This document shows positions 1-5,857 of a stretch of DNA of 28,395 nt, one piece after another; positions within the stretch are counted from its first letter, which is position 1, and each line of letters begins with the position of its first letter. The notes under the pieces were generated by a model. The model worked only from the letters and a program-made list of their open reading frames with translations, was not told the DNA's origin and made no database searches. The stretch covers positions 1 through 28,395 of the forward strand of contig JAUCBJ010003583.1 of the NCBI GenBank assembly GCA_032718475.1. Direction: 5' to 3'. The DNA comes from Nemertoderma westbladi. Its lineage: Eukaryota > Xenacoelomorpha > Nemertodermatida > Nemertodermatidae. The position numbers were made by a program, and so were the translations under genes.

Positions 1-1106
1 TGCGAGGGGACATTGGCTGCAGATGGAACGCCAGGTGCAGGTCGGATCCATGCGAGGGGACACTGGCTGCAGATGGAACGCCAGGTGCAGGTCGGATCCA
101 TGCGAGGGGACACTGGCTGCAGATGGAACGCCAGGTGCAGGTCGGATCCATGCGAGGGGACATTGGCTGCAGATGGAACGCCAGGTGCACGTCGGATCCA
201 TGCGAGGGGACACTGGCTGCAGATGGAACGCCCGGTGCATTTCGGATCCGGATCCATGCGAGGGGACACTGGCTGCAGATGGAACGCCAGGTGCAGGTCG
301 GATCCATGTGAGGGGACACTGGCTGCAGATGGAACGCCAGGTGCAGGTCGGATCCATGCGAGGGGACACTGGCTGCAGATGGAACGCCAGGTGCAGGTAG
401 GATCCATGCGAGGGGACACTGGCTGCAGATGGAACGCCAGGTGCAGTTCGGATCCATGCGAGGGGACACTGGCTGCAGATGGAACGCCAGGTGCAGGTCG
501 GATCCATGCGAGGGGACACTGGCTGCAGATGGAACGCCCGGTGCAGTTCGGATCCATGCGAGGGGACACTGGCTGCAGATGGAACGCCAGGTGCAGGTCG
601 GATCCATGCGAGGGGACACTGGCTGCAGATGGAACGCCAGTTGCAGGTCGGATCCATGCGAGGGGACACTGGCTGCAGATGGAACGCCAGGTGCAGGTCG
701 GATCCATGCGAGGGGACACTGGCTGCAGATGGAACGCCAGGTGCAGGTAGGATCCATGCGAGGGGACACTGGCTGCAGATGGAACGCCAAGTGCAGTTCG
801 GATCCATGCGAGGGGACACTGGCTGCAGATGGAACGCCAGGTGCAGGTCGGATCCATGCGAGGGGACACTGGCTGCAGATGGAACGCCCGGTGCAGTTCG
901 GATCCATGCGAGGGGACACTGGCTGCAGATGGAACGCCAGGTGCAGGTCGGATCCATGCGAGGGGACACTGGCTGCAGATGGAACGCCAGGTGCAGGTCG
1001 GATCCATGCGAGGGGACACTGGCTGCAGATGGAACGCCAGGTGCAGGTAGGACCCATGCGAGGGGACACTGGCTGCAGATGGAACGCCAGGTGCAGGTCG
1101 GATCCA
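1..1106. repeat. 50-bp minisatellite array, 22 units
   Basis: Head-to-tail units of 50 bp that begin TGCGAGGGGACACTGGCTGC and end GTCGGATCCA. Each contains a PstI site (CTGCAG) and a BamHI site (GGATCC). There are 22 units counting from base 1, and the array is cut by the window edge. One unit (201-256) is 56 bp because GGATCC is doubled. Units are more than 90% identical and differ at a few diagnostic positions (GTCGG/TTCGG/GTAGG, CCAGG/CCCGG). All plus frames are open over long distances only because 50-bp units rotate through the three frames every 150 bp. There is no sign of a real gene. Confidence 0.97.
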
Positions 1107-1393
1107 CGTATAGTATAGTATAATATTGTATAGTATAATAAGTGAAATTTTGCAGAAGTCATGTCCAATAGGTGCGTGCTTCCTATGGGGTGTCGACAGA
1201 ATTTTGTCATTCTAGAAGTAATTTCACTGTTGCTAGGCAACCAACAGGTCCATCGCAACCAAAACCTTGCATACACAACTAGGTCCGATAATGAACCTAT
1301 CATCAAAGTTACATCCAATTCCATCAACATTAAGTGCAAGAAGTTGTGTGTACAAACACACAAACAAACAAACACGTGTGTGAGAAATAAGGA
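1107..1393. other. Non-repetitive AT-rich spacer between two minisatellites
   Basis: It begins with an AT-rich stretch of TATAGTATAG-type steps (about 1108-1140). Mixed unique sequence follows, then an ACAAACACACAAACAAACAAACACG tract near 1351-1376. I see no credible coding region. The only open frames are short and run into the neighbouring 22-bp array. The one motif worth noting is an X-box-like site at 1229-1241. Confidence 0.7.
1229..1241 (-). promoter_or_regulatory. RFX X-box-like motif
   Basis: GTTGCTAGGCAAC on the plus strand. Its reverse complement is GTTGCC-T-AGCAAC, which fits the RFX X-box consensus GTNRCC(N0-3)RGYAAC with a 1-nt spacer. RFX factors bind such imperfect palindromes in animals, often upstream of ciliary genes. 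No nearby gene start is visible, so function is unsupported and a chance match is possible. Confidence 0.35.
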
Positions 1394-1635
1394 CATCCAT
1401 GATGGATCGGTCCAACATCGATGATGGATCCGTCCAACATCCATGATGGATCCGTCCAACATCGATGATGGATCCGTCCAACATCCATGATGGATCCGTC
1501 CAACATCCATGATGGATCCGTCCAACATCGATGATGGATCCGTCCAACATCCATGATGGATCCGTCCAACATCCATGATGGATCCGTCCAACATCCATGA
1601 TGGATCCGTCCAACATCGATGATGGATCCCTCCAA
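1394..1635. repeat. 22-bp minisatellite array, 11 units
   Basis: Exactly 11 units of 22 bp with consensus CATC(C/G)ATGATGGATCCGTCCAA. Two alternating forms differ at one base: CATCCATGATGG and CATCGATGATGG. Order of forms: C G C G C C G C C C G. The first unit has GGATCGG and the last has GGATCCC in place of GGATCCG, typical of edge units. Each unit holds a near-palindrome ATCCAT-G-ATGGAT that could form a short hairpin. Minus-strand open frames here are repeat artefacts. Confidence 0.96.
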
Positions 1636-1827
1636 TTATCATTACAAAAGAAAAAGGTTAGTACTGTTGTAGTACGTAAGCCCTATATGGTAAGCTCTCC
1701 TAAACAAAAACAATCAGAAACTACAGTATACCATCGCTTAACCCTAGAGGGGTCCTACTTGTGACCAGGGGTCCATGCCCCTCTTGTCTCCAGGGGGACA
1801 CGAGCCGCACATTGTATTCGCCCTTTG

Positions 1828-1868
1828 ATTGGTTGTTTCAATTTTAAATTTATGGGCGGGAAAATATA
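1828..1868. promoter_or_regulatory. Candidate promoter: inverted CCAAT box, TTTAAA, E2F-like site, AT-rich box
   Basis: Within 41 bp there is ATTGG (inverted CCAAT box, 1828-1832), TTTAAA (1843-1848, resembling a CHR element), GGGCGGGAAA (1854-1863, the reverse complement of E2F-type TTTCCCGC) and AATATAA (1862-1868, a weak TATA-like box). The combination of CCAAT, CHR and E2F is known from cell-cycle promoters of animals, and the next gene downstream is a BRCT-domain protein about 440 bp away. Each motif is short and could be chance, so the promoter role is inference. Confidence 0.35.
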
Positions 1869-1998
1869 ACCATTTGGTTTTAATTATATTCTTCTTACAG
1901 TCTTATGTCTGTATTGCTTAGCCTACCTACAGCCCTGGGCCTACCGCTGAATACTACTGTACTAGTAGACCTACAACAGTGCTGTACTGCTAAATAAA

Positions 1999-2025
1999 TA
2001 CTGCAGTACACAGTACTGCAGTACT
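1999..2025. repeat. Pair of PstI-centred palindromes
   Basis: TACTGCAGTA (1999-2008) is a perfect 10-bp palindrome. AGTACTGCAGTACT (2012-2025) is a perfect 14-bp palindrome. They share the core TACTGCAGTA and lie 3 bp apart, so this is also a small tandem duplication. No function is evident. Confidence 0.7.
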
Positions 2026-2306
2026 GGGTGCTGCTATGCTATAGGCCTAGCCTTCATATACCTGTTTACAATGTATGTAATTATTTTGTACCGGTATCTG
2101 TTACAGTCTTAGAATAACAATTGTATCGGTTGACCTTAACACCTTTTCAGCCATTACAATGTCAATCGGTAACTAATCCAATCCCTGTCAATAGAACAGT
2201 CCCTAGAATACTGGAATAGTACCGGTACCGACAGACTGCAGGACTGGTGCCGATAGTTTATATCTCAGGAGGTGATACGATTCGCGATCGCTTATCAGAA
2301 TATTGA

Positions 2307-4061
2307 ATGGAGGTGGATAAAGTTATCAATGAAGAACAAACTGCTAGTCGAGTTATTCGGGATTCCGGTACACCATCGGATGGCTTTACAAAAAATCATG
2401 GCGGTTCCAATACCAAACATATTCCACATGGTCGTGGCCGTGGTAGGGGTAGGGGTAGGCCTCCCGGATCAAAAAAGGTTTTTCCCGCCGTGATGAAACA
2501 AAAATACATTCGAAAATCCGTTCTGCCGGTAGAAAATGTAGAGAAACAAGGCTCGTTGCGCAGTAGAATGAAAGCGCATCGGACTGAGACGTACCCGTTG
2601 GTGTCGGCGTGGAAGTCTGGCGATAGCGAGTTAATGGAACGGTTATCGGCTTTGGGATATCGGAAGGACACAGTGACATCGACGGGTGAGACGGCCCTGC
2701 ATGAGGCAGTCCGGTCGGGCTGTGTGGACACACTGCGGTGGTTGCTCGGAGTTGAGCTGGAACCTACTTCCGGTACCGTCGGACCTACTTCCGGTACCAT
2801 CGGACCTCCATCAGGTACCGTCGGAGCTACTTCCGGTACCGTCGGACCCACTTCAGGTACCGTCGGAGCTACTTCCGGTACCGTCGGACCTACTTCGGGT
2901 GCCGCAGGACCTACTTCCGGTACTGTTGGATCTACTTCCGGTACAGTCGGACCTACTTCCGGTACCGTCGGACCTATTTCCGGTACTGTCGGACCTCCTA
3001 CCGGTACTGTCGGACCTTCTTCCAGTACCGTCGGACCTTCTTCCGGTACCGTCGGACCTACTTCCGGTACCGTCGGACCTACTTCCGGTACCGTCGGACC
3101 TCATACCGGTACTGTCGGACCTTCTTCCGGTACCGTCGGACCTACTTCGGGTGCCGCAGGACCTACTTCCGGTACTGTTGGACCTACTTCCGGTAAAGTC
3201 GGACCTACTTCAGGTACCGTCGGACCTATTTCCGGTACCATCGGACCTCCTTCAGGTACCGTCGGAGGTACTTCCGGTACCGTCGGACCTACTTCGGGTG
3301 CCGCAGGACCTACTTCCGGTACTGTCGGACCTACTTCCGGTTCCGTTACCGTCGGACCTCCTCCCGGTACCGCCGGACATCCTTCCGGTACCGTCGGACC
3401 TCATACCGGTACTATCGGACCTACTTCCGGTTCCGTTACCGTCGGACCTCCTCCCGGTACCGTCGGACCCCGCTTCCTCCACCTAGACGCGCGGTCCGAC
3501 ACCCACGGTTCCACGGCTCTCCATCTCGCCGCCACCCGCCCCCTCCCCGCCGCAGTGGCGCTGTTGCTACACAACGGTTCGGACCCCCGACTCGCCGACA
3601 CGGCCGGACTCACAGCCTACCAACTGGCCGCCGACCCCACCGTGGGGAAAATTATCGACAAGTTCCTAACGCGAGTCGCCATGGGGAAGCGAGCGGGGGG
3701 GAGGGTAGTTACGTTCACAGGGGGGTTTAATATGTCGCAAGTTAATACCATGGTAGCGGAGGGAGGAAGACTGCGGCCGGCGTGTAAGTTCGTAGCAGAC
3801 TGGAGCAGTCAGGTGACGCATCTCGTGGTCAGGGGCTGCGGTTACCAGAACCAGCAGGCCGTCCGTACAGTCAAGTACATAGCGGCGGTGGAGGCTGGGG
3901 TCTGGGTGCTGGACGCTGGTTGGTTGAGGGAGTGTTGTAGGATTGGACGTTGGGTGGATGAGACGGGGTACGAGATACGCGGGACTGTAAACCACCCGGA
4001 ATCAGAGGAACCGCGGATAGCCAGAGAGCGACAGAAACTCGATCCCATTGGATCTACATAA
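2307..4061 (+). CDS. Intronless AT-hook, ankyrin-repeat and BRCT-domain protein (BARD1-like)
   Basis: A 584-residue open frame; an in-frame TGA immediately precedes the ATG, which fixes the start unless a 5' exon exists. Domains: a basic GRGRGRGRGRPPGSKK stretch (residues 42-57) holds an AT-hook core for AT-rich DNA; an ankyrin-like repeat lies at about 125-150 (TGETALHEAV); 33 tandem heptapeptides of PTSGTVG type fill 153-387; ankyrin-like repeats resume at 398-442 (GSTALHLAA, NGSDPRLAD); a BRCT domain fills about 465-560 (VTHLVV, GVWVLDAGWLRECC). Ankyrin followed by BRCT is the order in BARD1, which binds nucleosomes in DNA repair. BARD1 also has an N-terminal RING and a second BRCT, and both are absent here, so this is a truncated relative, a different family, or one exon of a larger gene. 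Single-exon structure and an A-rich tract after ATTAAA suggest a retrocopy. Nuclear location is inferred. It is likely expressed or recently intact because the frame is undamaged. Confidence 0.75.
   Translation: MEVDKVINEEQTASRVIRDSGTPSDGFTKNHGGSNTKHIPHGRGRGRGRGRPPGSKKVFPAVMKQKYIRKSVLPVENVEKQGSLRSRMKAHRTETYPLVSAWKSGDSELMERLSALGYRKDTVTSTGETALHEAVRSGCVDTLRWLLGVELEPTSGTVGPTSGTIGPPSGTVGATSGTVGPTSGTVGATSGTVGPTSGAAGPTSGTVGSTSGTVGPTSGTVGPISGTVGPPTGTVGPSSSTVGPSSGTVGPTSGTVGPTSGTVGPHTGTVGPSSGTVGPTSGAAGPTSGTVGPTSGKVGPTSGTVGPISGTIGPPSGTVGGTSGTVGPTSGAAGPTSGTVGPTSGSVTVGPPPGTAGHPSGTVGPHTGTIGPTSGSVTVGPPPGTVGPRFLHLDARSDTHGSTALHLAATRPLPAAVALLLHNGSDPRLADTAGLTAYQLAADPTVGKIIDKFLTRVAMGKRAGGRVVTFTGGFNMSQVNTMVAEGGRLRPACKFVADWSSQVTHLVVRGCGYQNQQAVRTVKYIAAVEAGVWVLDAGWLRECCRIGRWVDETGYEIRGTVNHPESEEPRIARERQKLDPIGST
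2763..3467 (+). repeat. Coding 21-bp minisatellite, 33 heptapeptide units
   Basis: Units of 21 bp (CCTACTTCCGGTACCGTCGGA type), most with a KpnI site, encode PTSGTVG and variants (PSSGTVG, PHTGTVG, PTSGAAG, PPSGTVG). There are 33 units. Two units are extended by 6 bp to PTSGSVTVG, giving 705 bp, which keeps the frame. The PTSGAAG variant recurs at units 7, 19 and 26, and the PTSGSVTVG-PPPGT(A/V)G pair at units 28-29 and 32-33, showing block duplication. Other frames are also open here for the same reason and are shadows. The peptide is low complexity and rich in Pro, Thr, Ser and Gly, hence probably disordered. Confidence 0.95.
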
Positions 4062-4286
4062 ACCTTTTTTAATTATATTTAAAAAGTGAAACTTTCGTTC
4101 GGGTCTACTTACAGTAATTTTTAGTTTATCATTTTTAATATCAACTATTAAATTCCATGAAAAAAAGAAAACATTTTATAGCTGTTATGAGGTATTTTAA
4201 CAGGTCGATTATTTCTCACCAACTGGCTTCATAATGTTTATGATTTCCTAAAATATGATTTCGACCCAATAGATCAACAATTAACT
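4062..4286. other. AT-rich 3' flank of the BRCT gene
   Basis: Very AT-rich sequence with no open frame of note. It carries an ATTAAA hexamer and an A-rich tract (separate entry). The last part, from about 4266, may already be decayed LINE sequence, since weak similarity to the reverse transcriptase appears to begin there. Confidence 0.6.
4147..4171 (+). terminator. Candidate poly(A) signal ATTAAA with A-rich tract
   Basis: ATTAAA (4147-4152) is the common variant polyadenylation hexamer. It lies 86 bp after the TAA of the BRCT gene and is followed about 7 bp later by GAAAAAAAGAAAA (4159-4171). This could be the normal 3' end signal. If the gene is a retrocopy, it could instead be a decayed integrated poly(A) tail. 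Both readings are inference from position. Confidence 0.4.
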
Positions 4287-5419
4287 CAGATACTTGCGCT
4301 ACGGAGACTGATTAAGTCAAAGTAATCTCCCCGCAGTCATGACTTTTGTGGACTTCAAGAAGGCATTCGGCTCCATCCATAGAGGTAAAATGCTTGAAAT
4401 CCTAAGAGCTTATGGAATACCAGAAGTAATTGTTGCTGGCATTGGATTGTTATATTGTGACACAGAAGCACAGGTACTCTCACCAGATGGTGAAACTGAG
4501 TTTTTCTCAATCCTGGCTGGCGTACTGCAAGGTGACACATTAGCACCATTACTATTTGTAATTGTGCTGGATTACGCAATGAGGACGGCCACAAAAGGTG
4601 AAGATCTGGGATTCACACTTCAAGAGCGCAGAAGTAGTAGATATCCGGCAACTACAATCACAGAGACAGACTTTGCGGATGACATCGCCCTGCTCTCTAA
4701 TACCCTAGCATATGCACAGCTTCTACTAAATAAAGTGGAGAGGGCTGCTAAGGAGGTTGGATTGCATATAAATGCTACCAAGACCGAATTCATGACCTTT
4801 AATGTTGATGGAAACTTAACAACCATTGATAATAATCAAAAAAAGGAAGGTCGATGACTTCCAGTTCCTTGGATCATGGATAGAAGAGAGTAGCAAAAAG
4901 GACATAGAAGTTAGGAAAGCAAAGGCTTGGGTAGCTCTATCAAAAATGGATACCATCTGGAAATCAGATCTCTCCAGGCAACTGAAGACTAAGTTCTTTC
5001 GAGCCACAGTGGAAAGTGTATTTTTATACGGGGGTGAGACCTGGACACTGACTAAATCACTTGAACAACGAATTGATGGTTGCTACACAAGACAACTAAG
5101 GGCAGCCCTAAACATCAGCTGGAGACAACACATGACAAACGCCGAGCTTTATGGTACACTACCACCTGTATCAACCACCCTCCGTGAACGCAGATTAAGA
5201 TTCAGTGGCCACTGCTGGCGAAGTAAAGACGAGGTCATACCAGATCTACTTCTCTGGCAACCAACTCATGGAAAGCGTAGTCGTGGACGACCTGCCATAA
5301 CATATATAGATCAACTTGAAAGGGATACTGAACTTGGGAGAAACGAAATTGCGACAACTATGGAGAATCGGGAAGCCTGGAAGGATCTCATTTCCACTGT
5401 CCGAGTTCGCTCGACCTAG
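4287..5419 (+). pseudogene. LINE (non-LTR retrotransposon) reverse-transcriptase relic
   Basis: A 5'-truncated ORF2-type reverse transcriptase in three frames. QILALRRLI (from 4287, frame 3) is cut by TAA at 4323-4325, where an extra T appears. Frame 1 (4339-4857) has motif A TFVDFKKAF, motif B GVLQGDTLAP and the catalytic FADDIALL at about residues 112-119. Near the A7 run at 4840-4846 the frame changes again, and frame 2 carries the thumb/tail region (FQFLGSWIE, LYGGETWTLTKSLEQR, LRFSGHCWRSKDEV, HGKRSRGRP) to a TAG at 5417-5419. In motif A the first Asp is kept, but the second Asp usual in AFD is Gly. No endonuclease domain is visible upstream. Two frameshifts and truncation make it dead. 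The clade (CR1, RTE or other) is not settled by eye. Confidence 0.88.
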
Positions 5420-5492
5420 TAGTAGTTGGAGAATCGGGAAGCCTGGAAGGATCTCATTTCCACTGTCTGAGTTCGCTCGACTATGCAGTAGT
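5361..5492 (+). repeat. 66-bp direct duplication at the LINE 3' end
   Basis: The sequence from TGGAGAATCGGGAAGCCTGG to AGTAGT at 5361-5426 is repeated at 5427-5492 with only a few substitutions (CCGAG/CTGAG, ACCTAGTAGT/ACTATGCAGT). The period is exactly 66 bp, so the second copy stays in the ORF frame. It lies after the TAG and carries its own TGA. It covers the last codons (ENREAWKDLISTV) plus the start of the 3' UTR. Confidence 0.93.
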
Positions 5493-5576
5493 ACAAACTC
5501 AGTGTCCCAGTGGGCGGTAGTCAAGTAACTATTGGTGGCTGTTAATAACTTTAAAGACTATGTATTGTACACTCAC
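5493..5576. other. Spacer between the LINE and the minus-strand exon
   Basis: Short unique stretch. On the minus strand it begins the intron downstream of the exon at 5577-5795, starting GTGAGTGTAC at 5576, a textbook 5' splice-site sequence. Confidence 0.5.
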
Positions 5577-5795
5577 CTAGGACGCAGCACAGTTTAGCAG
5601 CCAACCTCAACCCTTCCAGACATAGATTTATATTCTCTCGATCCTTTAGACTAGACTCCTTGGCGCCCTCCATCCCGAGAATTAACGCGATACATCCAAG
5701 AGTTGGTGTCGAGGTCCGTCTCCGAAGTGGACGAGCCAGGATCTCTAGTATCCGAGGCCACGATTGTATAAATATCTTCCGAGACAGTAGAATAC
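5577..5795 (-). CDS. Probable internal exon, large Arf-GEF (BIG-like) HDS region
   Basis: A 219-bp open segment on the minus strand with good splice sites at both ends. The acceptor is a C13 tract then GCAG (5796-5812) and the donor is CTAG|GTGAGT (5571-5580). Its length is divisible by 3 and both junctions split a Gly codon (phase 1 to 1). It encodes 73 residues from GILLSRKIFIQSWPRILEIL to LCLEGLRLAAKLCCVLG. The end resembles the LCLEGIR-A----C-FG pattern that I know from the region after the Sec7 domain (HDS) of BIG-type guanine-exchange factors, which activate Arf GTPases at the Golgi and endosomes. The family call is from memory of a short motif and is tentative. The exon itself is better supported: no stops and good codon sense in a region otherwise full of stops. 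It probably follows the exon at 24739-24901 in the same gene. Confidence 0.55.
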
Positions 5796-5799
5796 CTGC

Positions 5800-5812
5800 G
5801 GGGGGGGGGGGG
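5800..5812. repeat. Poly-G (poly-C on minus) run of 13
   Basis: Thirteen consecutive G on the plus strand. On the minus strand the C13 lies directly before GCAG and would serve as the polypyrimidine tract of the proposed 3' splice site. Such a run is unstable, so its length may vary between individuals or be misassembled. Confidence 0.9.
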
Positions 5813-5857
5813 AGGTAGTTACATAACCGCACGGTTAGTCTTTGTCTCGACTTGTCC
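5813..5857. other. Left flank of the 81-bp array
   Basis: Unique-looking sequence with a degenerate echo of the satellite: CGGTTAGTC at 5832-5840 and TGTCTCGACTTG near 5843-5854 recall CGGTTAGTA and TTTCTCGGACTG. It may be a collapsed, decayed unit at the array edge. Confidence 0.4.

Larger units (their letters stand above)
1636..2306. other. Unique region upstream of the BRCT gene
   Basis: About 670 bp with no long open frame. It holds a possible promoter cluster (1828-1868), two PstI-centred palindromes (1999-2025) and TTTCAG/TTACAG acceptor-like motifs (near 1898-1900 and 2150) that could mark a 5' UTR intron. The stretch ends with a TGA stop (2304-2306) directly abutting the ATG at 2307. 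I see no other gene in it. Confidence 0.55.
4272..5492 (+). mobile_element. 5'-truncated LINE insertion
   Basis: Extent of the retrotransposon relic including its duplicated tail. The 5' limit is uncertain, since similarity fades at about 4266-4287. I find no poly(A) or short-repeat tail and no clear target-site duplications, which fits an old insertion or 3' rearrangement. It sits on the same strand as the BRCT gene and opposite to the flanking minus-strand exon. Confidence 0.7.

Noticed and set aside
13-1123. Open frames of 62-245 codons in the 50-bp array (repeating MERQVQVGSMRGDTGCRWNARC)
   Set aside because: All three plus frames are open with the same peptide cycle, as expected for a 50-bp repeat without stops in most units. 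No gene-like ends are present.
1233-1616. Minus-strand open frames across the 22-bp array (MLDGSIMDVGRIHHGC)
   Set aside because: Repeat artefact; the unique part downstream has no gene-like features.
1-1635. Common origin of the 50-bp and 22-bp minisatellites
   Set aside because: They share only GGATCC and ATCCATG, in different arrangements. That is too little to infer homology.
2686-3486. Leu/Pro-rich 266-codon plus frame and Arg/Ser/Asp-rich minus frames over the coding minisatellite
   Set aside because: Shadows of the 21-bp repeat, whose length keeps every frame open. The frame that continues into ankyrin and BRCT sequence on both sides is the real one.
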